Shown piece by piece: positions 25,156-33,373 of a stretch of 64,000 nucleotides of DNA (within the stretch, counting starts at the first letter, position 1; each line of letters begins with the position of its first letter). The stretch spans positions 186,001-250,000 of the forward strand of contig CANLWG010000008.1 of assembly GCA_947494715.1 (NCBI GenBank), read 5' to 3'. Position numbers and translations under genes: made by a program. The DNA is from an uncultured Flavobacteriaceae bacterium. Lineage in GTDB: Bacteria; Bacteroidota; Bacteroidia; Flavobacteriales; Flavobacteriaceae. The notes beneath the pieces were generated by a model. That model was not told the origin of the DNA and did no database searches. It saw only the letters and a program-made list of their open reading frames with translations.

Positions 25156-27426
25156 CTATTTCACAATAAAAGTTGATTTTAATAAATCGTCTTCCACAGA
25201 TGAACTGCCCACATAAAGTTCATATTCCATGTTTTCAACCTCCCAGTTTTCCGTATTCGGGTTGTACCACGCAAAGTCTTGTACGGCAACATCAAGTACA
25301 ACCCTTTTGGTCTCACCTGCTTTTAGGTGAATTTTTTTGAACCCTCGCAATAGTTTTACCGGACGGTCAACAGCTGAATTGGAAAAGCCAATGTAAAGCT
25401 GAACCACCTCTTTTCCGTCTATCTCACTCCTGTTTGTGACATTTACTTCAACTTCTAGTGCGTCCTCTTTGGAGATTTCTTGGTTTTTGACGGCAAGTGA
25501 ATCATAAGCAAAGTTGGCATAGCTCAAACCAAAGCCAAAAGGGTACGCCGGGGTTATTTCTTTTTTATCAAAAAGAGTATACCCATGGTAGTACCCGTAT
25601 TTGATGTTTTTGGTATACGGCGTAAAAGGCGGATAATCTTTTTGCTCTTTGGCAATTGAAAAAGGTAGTTTTCCACTGGGATTTACATCACCATATAGAA
25701 TATTGGCCAAAGCTGTTCCTCCCTCCATACCCCCATACCAAGAAAACAGTATGGCCGGCACGTCATCTTCCCATGTGGACATATCAATAGCACTACCACC
25801 TATGTAAACCACCGCCATGTTATTATTGATAGAATTCATGGCCTTTATGAGTTCTTCGTCTTGTTCCAAAAGGCTTAAATCTGCCCTGTCGCCACCGATG
25901 GTAACTTTTCCAAGGGATTTACCGGCTTCCGCGGCTTCTTCCATTTGTTCCCTACTGAAAATAATATATTCCCCTTCATCTTCATGCGTAAAGCCAACCA
26001 CCAGAATAATTTCGTCAGCGCTCCGGGCCAATTCTTTTGCCTTTTCCAGGTCACTTCCGTCATTTAAAACAACTTTGTTTCCTTTGGCCTCTTGATGTTT
26101 TTTGATTCCTTCAAAAGGAGTTTCCACATATAAAGGTTTGGAATCACTGCTACCGCGATCACCTGTATTTTCTATATCAGCAAGCCTACCGATAACAGCA
26201 ACTGTTTTTGGTCCTTGTTTTTTAAAGGGTAGGACGTCATCATTTTTTAGAAGTACCATACTCTCCTCAGCGACTTCCCGGGCAAGTTCAATACTGGAAG
26301 GCTTACCTATATCACTTATCGGATAGTTGTCTTGGTCGTCGACCAATGCATATTTTAATCGTGTGGAAAGGGATCTAGTTACGATTCTATCAATGTCCGA
26401 CTCTGCTATCTCTCCTGTATCTATACCTTCTTGAATGACCTCAGGAGTATATACTTGTTGAAATGGCATCTCTACGTCCAATCCGGCCTTTATACCTCCA
26501 ATACCATCATACACACCCATTAACCAATCCGTGGTAACAAAGCCCTCAAACCCCCAATCATCACGTAAAATATGGGTTAGCAGTTCCTTATTGCTTCCAC
26601 AGAACTCTCCGTTTACCGCATTATAGGCACTCATAATGGATGCTGGTCTACCTTCTTGAACGGTTTTTTTAAAATGCGGAAGGTATACTTCACGCAGTGT
26701 TCTTTCATCCGCTTCCACATCAACAACCCATCTTGAATTCTCAATGCTATTCAATGCAAAATGTTTGGGGCATGCCATTACATTATGCTTTTCCAAACCT
26801 TTGACGGCAGCAACCCCGAACTCACCTAGTAACCAAGGGTCTTCCCCATAGGTTTCCTGCGCTCTTCCCCATCCCGGATGCCGCAATAGATTAATGCATG
26901 GTGTGGCCGCATAATTCACTTTATTGGCCCGCATTTCGGAGGCGATGACTTGGTTGATACGATACTCTAGATCTGGATTCCAACTTGCTCCACGGGCCAT
27001 ACCCACCGGAAATGTGGTTACCCCTTTAACGTTCTTGTCCAAAACCCGTGCCCCGCGAGGTCCATCGGATAATACCCAGGGCGGTATGCCCAGCCTTTCA
27101 TTTTCCCCTACATAAATGTGGGCAAACCGCTTCTTGACCAGAAAATTGGTCGCTAGCTTTGCCATCCCGCTACCATAAGGTTCACCAGACATCTGCTCTA
27201 TCTTTTCATCTAAACTCATCTGCGCGACCAACTTTTCAGCGATAGACTTGGTATTGGTATGCGCATATTCCTTTTGAAGATTGTCTTCGGAAACATAAAG
27301 TGAAGGCCTATCGTAGTTGAGGTTAACGATTACGACAATGCTAAGGACTACTAAAATTAGGGCAACTAGGATACCTAACCACTTGAGTAGTTTTAATACG
27401 ATTCTTTTAAATTTTGACTTGGCCAT
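25156..27426 (-). CDS. Glycoside hydrolase family 3 (beta-glucosidase-like), membrane-anchored
   Basis: 756 residues from MAKSKFKRIVLKLLKWLG. The upstream Met is rejected because the cited start lies just after a strong promoter. The N-terminus has one membrane helix (LLKWLGILVALILVVLSIVV), so the enzyme is anchored and faces the periplasm. The GH3 barrel carries the nucleophile Asp in GFVTTDWLMG, with the substrate Lys/His in ACPKHFALN. The second alpha/beta domain and a C-terminal fibronectin III-like domain (KEVVQLYIGF) follow. Its promoter region is shared with the divergent Nudix regulator and holds a palindromic operator, so it is probably the sugar-induced target of that regulator. Confidence 0.93.
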   Translation of the reverse strand: MAKSKFKRIVLKLLKWLGILVALILVVLSIVVIVNLNYDRPSLYVSEDNLQKEYAHTNTKSIAEKLVAQMSLDEKIEQMSGEPYGSGMAKLATNFLVKKRFAHIYVGENERLGIPPWVLSDGPRGARVLDKNVKGVTTFPVGMARGASWNPDLEYRINQVIASEMRANKVNYAATPCINLLRHPGWGRAQETYGEDPWLLGEFGVAAVKGLEKHNVMACPKHFALNSIENSRWVVDVEADERTLREVYLPHFKKTVQEGRPASIMSAYNAVNGEFCGSNKELLTHILRDDWGFEGFVTTDWLMGVYDGIGGIKAGLDVEMPFQQVYTPEVIQEGIDTGEIAESDIDRIVTRSLSTRLKYALVDDQDNYPISDIGKPSSIELAREVAEESMVLLKNDDVLPFKKQGPKTVAVIGRLADIENTGDRGSSDSKPLYVETPFEGIKKHQEAKGNKVVLNDGSDLEKAKELARSADEIILVVGFTHEDEGEYIIFSREQMEEAAEAGKSLGKVTIGGDRADLSLLEQDEELIKAMNSINNNMAVVYIGGSAIDMSTWEDDVPAILFSWYGGMEGGTALANILYGDVNPSGKLPFSIAKEQKDYPPFTPYTKNIKYGYYHGYTLFDKKEITPAYPFGFGLSYANFAYDSLAVKNQEISKEDALEVEVNVTNRSEIDGKEVVQLYIGFSNSAVDRPVKLLRGFKKIHLKAGETKRVVLDVAVQDFAWYNPNTENWEVENMEYELYVGSSSVEDDLLKSTFIVK

Positions 27427-27436
27427 ATTTGTGTCG

Positions 27437-27474
27437 TTTTGCCACAAATATATTAAATGTGGCACTTTGCCACA
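27437..27474. promoter_or_regulatory. Operator with three TGCCACA half-sites between GH3 and Nudix regulator
   Basis: A perfect dyad TGTGGCA-CTT-TGCCACA lies at 27458-27474, with an extra TTTTGCCACA half-site at 27437-27446 about one helical turn away. The dyad overlaps the -33 to -7 region of the GH3 promoter, so binding should block it. The divergent gene encodes a Nudix-family regulator, the expected ligand-responsive repressor. Confidence 0.75.
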
Positions 27475-27476
27475 AA
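27445..27476 (-). promoter_or_regulatory. GH3 promoter TTTG-N20-TATATTTG
   Basis: On the minus strand TTTG (27473-27476) is followed 20 bases on by TATATTTG (27445-27452), a full match to the Bacteroidetes promoter. The untranslated leader would be only about 12 nt. It is embedded in the operator. Confidence 0.75.
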
Positions 27477-27488
27477 TTTTTACCTTTG
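27459..27488 (+). promoter_or_regulatory. Promoter of the Nudix regulator, TACCTTTG
   Basis: TACCTTTG at 27481-27488 matches TAnnTTTG, with a weak TGG in place of the -33 TTG 19 bases upstream. The ATG is 5 nt after the box, so the transcript would be leaderless or nearly so. Overlap with the operator suggests autoregulation. Confidence 0.5.
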
Positions 27489-27493
27489 TATTT

Positions 27494-28210
27494 ATGGACG
27501 TGCAAAAATTTTTAGATCAAGGGGAAAAACTATATCTGCCCAATGTCTCCGTGGATATCGTTATTCTTGGTTTTAAGGATGGAGAGTTAAAGGTTTTGTT
27601 ACTCGAATTTGAAGGGAGTTGGGCCTTGCCTGGAGGATATGTTGGGAAAGGCGAATCCGTTTCCGATGCGGCTATCAGGGTATTGGAAGAACGGACCGGG
27701 TTACAACAACCCTATTTACGCCTTTTCCAGGTATTTGGTGATAAAGATCGAAACTTTGCTTCAGAATTTGAACAATTGCTAAAAGCAGCAGGATATCAGT
27801 GGGACAAGGAGTTGTGGATCAACAAGCGCTTCGTATCACTGGCCTATTATGCGTTGATCCATATCGAGGATGCCCAACCTACGGGCGGAATCTTTTCCCA
27901 ACCCTGTGCTTGGCACAACTTGGATGATTTGCCCCATATGCTGATGGATCATGCAGATATCGCACTTGAATCGCGAACGCAACTTAAAAGGGATATCGGT
28001 ATGGAACAAATTTCCTTTAATCTTTTGCCCGAAGAGTTTACCATGCCCCAATTGCACAAACTACACGAATGTATTCTTGAAAAGAAATTGGAACGGAGCA
28101 GATTTCAAAAGAAAATGTTATCCCTGGACATATTTGAAAGATTGCCGGAACCCAAGGCGGACGCACCGCGACGAAAACCTTTTTTGTATCGCTTTAAAAA
28201 AGGAGGTTAA
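27494..28210 (+). CDS. Nudix-family transcriptional regulator (NrtR/AraR type)
   Basis: 238 residues from MDVQKFLDQGEKLYLPNVSV. The N-terminal Nudix fold has GYVGKGESVSDAAIRVLEER, where the two catalytic Glu of the REUXEE box are replaced (R-V-L-E-E-R), so hydrolysis is unlikely. The C-terminal 75 residues (FTMPQLHKLHECILEKKLE, then SRFQKKMLSLDIFERLPE) form the winged-helix DNA-binding part of the NrtR/AraR group. In Bacteroidetes such proteins sense sugars. Its only visible target is the divergent GH3 gene through the TGCCACA operator. The inducer is probably a mono- or disaccharide released by that enzyme. Confidence 0.88.
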   Translation: MDVQKFLDQGEKLYLPNVSVDIVILGFKDGELKVLLLEFEGSWALPGGYVGKGESVSDAAIRVLEERTGLQQPYLRLFQVFGDKDRNFASEFEQLLKAAGYQWDKELWINKRFVSLAYYALIHIEDAQPTGGIFSQPCAWHNLDDLPHMLMDHADIALESRTQLKRDIGMEQISFNLLPEEFTMPQLHKLHECILEKKLERSRFQKKMLSLDIFERLPEPKADAPRRKPFLYRFKKGG

Positions 28211-28340
28211 CCAAGGTGTAATCTGTTTTCAAAACTAAATGTTTTAGAAGCAAAAGGCATAATAACCTGTTAAACGTACAGGGTATACGCTATGATTTCT
28301 TAGAGATAGATTTCCAAACCACCGATAAAAGCCCCATTTT

Positions 28341-28497
28341 TTCGGTGAGTTGAATTGGGATAAAATTCCGTTTGCCGGAGCTTTTTTACACTTCATCCAT
28401 ATTTTTTACACTGACCGAAAATAGGTGTCGTTCAGCGACTTACAAGGCATCCCAGCCTGTAATCGGGGTTATCTTTAAGTAACCCAATCGCACTGAC
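28341..28497 (+). promoter_or_regulatory. Divergent leader of small-protein cassette, copy 4
   Basis: 157 nt from the TTCGGT block to the ATG, against 155 in copy 2. Blocks in common order include TTCGGT, CACTTYATC, the ACCGAAAA segment and TTCAGCGA. Two hairpins fall where copies 1-3 have theirs: TTACAaGGC/GCCTGTAA near 28439-28462 and GGGTTA/TAACCC at 28466-28485, 12 nt before the ATG. So length and structure are kept while sequence has changed. Confidence 0.6.
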
Positions 28498-28755
28498 ATG
28501 AAATCTATTTTAACCTTGCTTATCGTCCTTCTCTTCGGAGCTATGGCATTGGCACAAAACACACAAACCGATGTTAAAGTGGAGTCTATTAAAATGGGTG
28601 TTGTTCTGGATGGTAGCCTTACTATTTCTATCGCTACTTTCCAAAGTTCGCAACCCGTCCAAGACCAAGTCGCGCGTTTATACAAGTTCAGAAATGCAAG
28701 AGTGAAGAAAGCCCTGTCTTTCCGCACCAAAAAAACGAAAGCCAAATTAGCCTAA
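28498..28755 (+). CDS. Small secreted protein, cassette family copy 4 (divergent)
   Basis: 85 residues. MKSILTLLIVLLFGAMALAQ is a signal peptide. The middle is different and longer than in copies 1-3 (IKMGVVLDGSLTISIATFQS), but the C-terminal block is clearly homologous: VARLYKFRNARVKKALSFRT and KKTKAKLA. The conserved family part is therefore V-A-R-L-Y-K-x2-N-A-x-V-K-K-A-L-S-F-x-T-K. Unlike the other three it is not convergent with an enzyme gene at once; a 36-residue gene follows. Confidence 0.8.
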   Translation: MKSILTLLIVLLFGAMALAQNTQTDVKVESIKMGVVLDGSLTISIATFQSSQPVQDQVARLYKFRNARVKKALSFRTKKTKAKLA

Positions 28756-28791
28756 AGGTTCCCCAATACCTTAACCTTAAATCTATAAGCT

Positions 28792-28902
28792 ATGATCTTT
28801 GCATTTATTACCGTTTCAACTCTTTTAGTAGTTGCGTATGTTACCGTTTTTCCAAAGACCAAAGGTGTTTTGCGACCTTTAAAAGTACCTGTACGTAAAT
28901 AA
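28792..28902 (+). CDS. 36-residue hydrophobic peptide
   Basis: Starts MIFAFITVSTLLVVAYVTVF with one membrane segment, then a short basic tail (PKTKGVLRPLKVPVRK). It begins 36 bp after cassette copy 4 and is followed by a strong terminator, which supports co-transcription and a real small gene. No homologue is recognised. Confidence 0.5.
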   Translation: MIFAFITVSTLLVVAYVTVFPKTKGVLRPLKVPVRK

Positions 28903-28971
28903 GAAATCTAATGATGTTAATCAAATAATGTTTCCAACCGCCACTTTCTCATGTTAACCGCATGATTTATT

Positions 28972-28999
28972 CCCCTTCTTTTAAAAGAAGGGGATTTTT
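28972..28999 (+). terminator. Intrinsic terminator after the cassette 4 / 36-residue gene unit
   Basis: An 11-bp perfect inverted repeat (CCCCTTCTTTT / AAAAGAAGGGG) is followed by TTTTT on the plus strand. It also lies 3 bp from the stop codon of the convergent amidohydrolase gene, so it could serve both strands. Confidence 0.9.
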
Positions 29000-29001
29000 C
29001 T

Positions 29002-30582
29002 TTATTCCTTTACCCCGGGTTGTAGAATTTTATACCCTGTTTTTTGTTTTTCCAAGGAGACCATTTGCTTTACTTCTTCCAGTAAAGCCTTGGCATCATA
29101 GACAATACCATCCTTGATGGTATATTTTACACCGCCCACACGTACCACCTCATTGTCTTTCGTCAATTTAATGGCCCCGGTGCCATAGAGTACCTTTAAG
29201 TTTTTTAAGGGGTTTTCCTCTACCACTACAAAATCGGCCAACTTGCCAATGGCTACAGTACCCAAAGTATTATCCACACCCAAGGCTTCGGCCCCGTTCA
29301 AGGTAGCTGCGCGGATGACCTCCAAAGGGTGGAAGCCCGCTTCACGTAATAGCTCCAGTTCACGAACATAGGCAAAGCCGTACAATTGAAAAATAAATCC
29401 GGAGTCCGAACCTGTGGTGACCCGCCCACCCCGATTTTTATATTCATTGATAAAGGTCATCCACAGTTGGTAATTTTCCTTCCAGGCCACTTCCTGCTCC
29501 GTGCCCCAGTCATGCCAATAGCTACCGTGCGATATCTTGCTAGGTTGATAAAACTCCCAGAGCGAGGGGAGGGTATAGGCCTCATGCCATTCGGCGCGCC
29601 TTGCCCGTTGCAGGTCGCGACTCGCCTCATAAATATTAAAGGTGGGGTCTATAGTAAAGTCTAGTTTCAGAAGCTCGTCCATTACCGCGTTCCAATGTTC
29701 AGAGTAGGGTTTGGCGGCCTGGGCCCAAAGTTTCCCTGCATTTTCGAAACGATGTTGTTCGTTTTGATAGTTGTAGTCCAAAGGATAATCCTGTACCGTA
29801 CGTTCATTGAACAAGGCCTCGGGCAGTCCATACCAGTGTTCCATACTCGTAAGTCCTGCGCGTGCTGAATGCAGAACGTTCCATCGGGCGACGCTCAATT
29901 GGGCATGATGACAAGCGGAGCCCAATCCCAGTTTTTTGTTTTCGTCCAGGGCAGCCTCCATAATTTCGGGCTCGGCCCCAAAGAATTTAATGCCGTCCGC
30001 CCCTTTTTTGGCATTGGCTCGTACCCACTCCCTGGCCTGTTCCGGTGTAGTGATGGGTACACCCTTTAAAGGATCAAAACGGGCACTGGTCTGCCCAAAA
30101 CCGGTATAGGCAAAAATACGAGGCGCCACGATTTCATTCTTTGCACTTTTTCGTTTTAGGTCAAGGGCAAAATCTATCCCCCTACCACTTGGTTCCCTAA
30201 CTGTGGTGATTCCATGGCCCATCCATAGACGAAAGACATAATCAGGTTCTGCTCCTTGCGCCACCCCACCGATATGTCCGTGCATATCAATAAATCCTGG
30301 AAGAAGGTACATGCCCGAGCAGTCCAATTCCTTTCCCCCTGGCTTTAACAAGGGCCTTTTGCCTGCATTAATTTTAACGCCTGGATAACCTACCACTTGA
30401 ATATCCTTGATAATATTGTTCTCCACCACTATATCAATGGGGCCTTGTGGCGGAGCCCCGTTCCCATTGATCAGCGTAACCCCTCGGATAATAAGCTGGT
30501 TATGAGGGCCATCCCCTTCTGGGGATTGGGAATAGGCCATTTGTGCTAAAACGAATATTGTGAGTAAGATTCTTTTTTTCAT
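29002..30582 (-). CDS. Exported amidohydrolase
   Basis: 526 residues. A signal peptide (ILLTIFVLAQMAYSQ) is followed by the amidohydrolase beta-sandwich and barrel. Metal ligands are in FIDMHGHIGG (H-x-H), FFGAEPEIM, GSACHHAQLS, SMEHWYGL and the Asp in TGSDSGF. The C-terminal sandwich is GKLADFVVVEENPLKN, as in imidazolonepropionase-like and prolidase-like hydrolases. It is periplasmic, and probably hydrolyses amides or cyclic imides. It lies upstream-adjacent (112 bp) to an M14 carboxypeptidase gene on the same strand, which suggests peptide catabolism. Confidence 0.9.
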   Translation of the reverse strand: MKKRILLTIFVLAQMAYSQSPEGDGPHNQLIIRGVTLINGNGAPPQGPIDIVVENNIIKDIQVVGYPGVKINAGKRPLLKPGGKELDCSGMYLLPGFIDMHGHIGGVAQGAEPDYVFRLWMGHGITTVREPSGRGIDFALDLKRKSAKNEIVAPRIFAYTGFGQTSARFDPLKGVPITTPEQAREWVRANAKKGADGIKFFGAEPEIMEAALDENKKLGLGSACHHAQLSVARWNVLHSARAGLTSMEHWYGLPEALFNERTVQDYPLDYNYQNEQHRFENAGKLWAQAAKPYSEHWNAVMDELLKLDFTIDPTFNIYEASRDLQRARRAEWHEAYTLPSLWEFYQPSKISHGSYWHDWGTEQEVAWKENYQLWMTFINEYKNRGGRVTTGSDSGFIFQLYGFAYVRELELLREAGFHPLEVIRAATLNGAEALGVDNTLGTVAIGKLADFVVVEENPLKNLKVLYGTGAIKLTKDNEVVRVGGVKYTIKDGIVYDAKALLEEVKQMVSLEKQKTGYKILQPGVKE

Positions 30583-30599
30583 TTTTGGTTTTTATCTTT

Positions 30600-30689
30600 T
30601 CATTGCGAATCCATCTGCTGCGGATGAAGCAATCCGTTTAGTTTGCTTTCAAAAGGAACAGTTTGCTTCACTGCGTTCGCAAAGACGTA
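30600..30689. repeat. REP-like imperfect palindromic intergenic repeat
   Basis: The left half CATTGCGAAT...GATGAAGCAATCC and the right half AGTTTGCTTCACTGCGTTCGC are imperfect inverted copies. They match the general pattern (CATTGCGA...GAAGCAATC) of dispersed palindromes seen in many genomes. It fills the gap between the amidohydrolase and the M14 peptidase genes. Confidence 0.5.
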
Positions 30690-30693
30690 CTTG

Positions 30694-33213
30694 CTAATCC
30701 TCACTTGGCACATTGATTTTATCCCCCAAAAACAAGGCGTTCAAAAACAACCGATTTGTACCATACCAGGAGCCCCTAAAATTGGGATTGTCCGCAAAAA
30801 GAATGACCCGCCCGTTCCCAAGCTTACTGACCAATAATGAGGCCGAAGGTTTTAAAAATTCCTCCATGTTCTTTTGGGTTATAAACCCATCTATATGGGG
30901 TTCGTTGGCATATTGGGCCACGGTGGCATAGGCATTCTTGCTGGGTGAGAGCCATACCTCATTATTCTTGTAGACCGGAATTTGTTGATCTCGGTAGCCA
31001 AAACCTAAGGGGTGGGTAGTGTCCAGGTCCACTTTAAGGATAACACCGCCTATTTGATCCTTACCGATGTTCTCTGGGGCATCAACATAGGGCTTTCGTT
31101 TTACAACTGCCATGGAATCCGTCTCGGTTTTGGTTAATTTTTCGCTTACTAACTTCTTTTCAATCGCCCATTTGGCGGCCGTACCAATGGTAATTAAGGT
31201 ATTTCCCTTGTTTACCCAATCTTTAATTTTGTCCCTTTGTTTTTGGGTCAAGTCATAACTTCCAGAAACCATGACCAGCAAGTTATATTTACCTAGGTTT
31301 ACCCTATTAAAATTCCGCATTGGGAGTTTGGTGATGGGCATGCCCACACGGGTATCCAACAAGTGCCAGACTTCCCCTGCCTCATAGGAACGTACGCCAT
31401 GACCAATCAACATGGCGGCTTTGGGGGTTTTCAAGGTCTTAACGTTACGACTGCCCAGATCGATGCCCTTTGCATTATAACCTGTGGGGACCCCATATAC
31501 AGGGACCTGAAATTTTTGTTGCGCCTTTTGGATAAGCTGGTATACTTCATCTGCCGATTTCTTTTGGAGTGATACGGGTATCACCAAGGCACCATAATTG
31601 AATTTTTTTCCGTTGGGGCCTATTTTTGCCGTAAAAGGTTTAAAGGATGAAGAGACCACCAGACCTTTGTGTTGAAGTTGGTTGAGCAGGGCAGGGGCAT
31701 TGTAATCGTCCCAATCAATGATATAAGCGTAGTCCGATTTCTGGACGGGGGCAACGGTAACCAAATTGTCGGTCGATTCAATTTTTTCGCCTAAACTAGC
31801 GGAGTTTAACGGTCGGTATCGCATATTGTAAAAATTGGCCACGGACCAAGCAGAAGCATCATAATATACACTATCCCGATACTTTTCATAGGTTTCGAAC
31901 ATCGTCTGTACCATCCGATATTGTGGTTGTCCCGTAGGGACTATATATTTTTCACCAGATTTATACACATCTATTTTATGTAGTAAGAGCTTATCGATAA
32001 AAGCCTTGGTGCGGTTGGCGTCATGGGTATCCCCGAAGGAATACCCCCTAATTTTGCTTTTACCGGCATTGGTCAGGGCACTTTTAAAGAAGTCCTGCTG
32101 GTACCTACGCAAATAGGCTTTGTTTTCCACCGCCGCCTTTACCGTAGCTATGCTTGAGGTATATTGGTTCCGAATGGTAAACGGAAAGGTAATTTCACCA
32201 AAAACAGTTTTTTGTCGATGCCCCCGGCTACTGGCCTGCTCGAACAACAGTCCTAGACCACCTTGTACATCTGGATAAGAGGAACCATAGCCTGGATACG
32301 TTCCATCAAAGGCCTCTTTGGTAAAATAAAACGAACCAATACTGTCCAGTGCCCGGGCAAAATAGTTCCCGAACATCTCGTTCAGGTCCTCATAGTTTTC
32401 TTTAGGCATAATAGGGTTTAGGGAACCATTAGTCTTCATAGGTTCAAAAAAGTAACTACTTTGCGTTCCCATTTCATGAAAATCGGTTACAACATTCGGG
32501 TACCATTGATGGTACCATGTGAGTTTTCCACGACTTTCCGGATTGATACCCAAAAGCCAGTCCCGGTTTAGATCAAACCAATAGTGATTGGTCCGTCCCC
32601 CAGGCCAGTATTCATTATGTTCGGCATCCTGCGGGTCGGCGACTTCAGGATTTCCTTGATACATATTGGCCCATTGTGTATGCCGATCACGACCATCCGG
32701 GTTGATGGTAGGGTCTATGAAAAGAATGGCATTTTTACGATAGTTTTGGATTTCAGGATGGTTTGAAGCTACCAAAGTATAGGCTGTTAACAAAGCAGCC
32801 TCAGAGCTTGAAGGTTCGTTGCCGTGTACATTGTATCCCAAATTGATGAATATGGGAACCTCGTCATAATTGGAAACATTTTTTGAGGGGTCCGTAAAGG
32901 CCAAATGTTGCTGTTTTAAAGTGGCCAGATTGGAAAAATTATCTGGGCTCGTAACAGTAAGGATGACCAACTTGCGCCCCTCATGGGTTTTTCCATATTC
33001 CTGTATGGAAGCCCGATTTGACAATTCAGCCAATTTTTCCAGATAGGCAACAATCAGATCATGGCGGGTATGATGCTCACCGATACCGTAGCCCAAAAAT
33101 TCCTGAGGGCTTGGAATATCAGTGGAGAACGGTTGGAATTTTTTGTAGAAATAATCCTGTGCCTGAAGGGCGCCACTGCAGAACAGCAGCAAAAAAAGAG
33201 TTTTTTTGAGCAT
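30694..33213 (-). CDS. Zinc carboxypeptidase, M14 family, exported
   Basis: 839 residues. Signal peptide LFLLLFCSGALQAQ. The peptidase domain covers about residues 40-380: the first zinc ligands are in NVHGNEPSSSEAA (H and E), substrate Arg in DLNRDWLLG, the third ligand in VTDFHEMGTQSS, and the catalytic Glu in LLFEQASSRGH. The C-terminal half is a large glutamine-amidotransferase-like and beta region (AAMLIGHGVRSYEAGEVWHL, VILFADNPNFRGSWYG) common in flavobacterial members. It probably degrades peptides in the periplasm. Probably in one transcript with the amidohydrolase downstream. Confidence 0.9.
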   Translation of the reverse strand: MLKKTLFLLLFCSGALQAQDYFYKKFQPFSTDIPSPQEFLGYGIGEHHTRHDLIVAYLEKLAELSNRASIQEYGKTHEGRKLVILTVTSPDNFSNLATLKQQHLAFTDPSKNVSNYDEVPIFINLGYNVHGNEPSSSEAALLTAYTLVASNHPEIQNYRKNAILFIDPTINPDGRDRHTQWANMYQGNPEVADPQDAEHNEYWPGGRTNHYWFDLNRDWLLGINPESRGKLTWYHQWYPNVVTDFHEMGTQSSYFFEPMKTNGSLNPIMPKENYEDLNEMFGNYFARALDSIGSFYFTKEAFDGTYPGYGSSYPDVQGGLGLLFEQASSRGHRQKTVFGEITFPFTIRNQYTSSIATVKAAVENKAYLRRYQQDFFKSALTNAGKSKIRGYSFGDTHDANRTKAFIDKLLLHKIDVYKSGEKYIVPTGQPQYRMVQTMFETYEKYRDSVYYDASAWSVANFYNMRYRPLNSASLGEKIESTDNLVTVAPVQKSDYAYIIDWDDYNAPALLNQLQHKGLVVSSSFKPFTAKIGPNGKKFNYGALVIPVSLQKKSADEVYQLIQKAQQKFQVPVYGVPTGYNAKGIDLGSRNVKTLKTPKAAMLIGHGVRSYEAGEVWHLLDTRVGMPITKLPMRNFNRVNLGKYNLLVMVSGSYDLTQKQRDKIKDWVNKGNTLITIGTAAKWAIEKKLVSEKLTKTETDSMAVVKRKPYVDAPENIGKDQIGGVILKVDLDTTHPLGFGYRDQQIPVYKNNEVWLSPSKNAYATVAQYANEPHIDGFITQKNMEEFLKPSASLLVSKLGNGRVILFADNPNFRGSWYGTNRLFLNALFLGDKINVPSED

Positions 33214-33373
33214 GAAAAAACGTTTTTGAATTAGTCGCTTAAATATAGGGATAATGGTGCAGAATCCCCCTACAACGCGGACAGATACCTAGATTATTGT
33301 TGATGCCCCAAAATAGAAGAATTTCTGTTGTATTGGTGATGATTTTATCTCTGAAATTCAGGATTTTTGGCAA

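Noticed and set aside
28498-28902. Cassette 4 and the 36-residue peptide as a toxin-antitoxin pair
   Set aside because: The first protein has a signal peptide and the second a simple membrane helix; no other sign of such a pair, and copies 1-3 lack the second gene.
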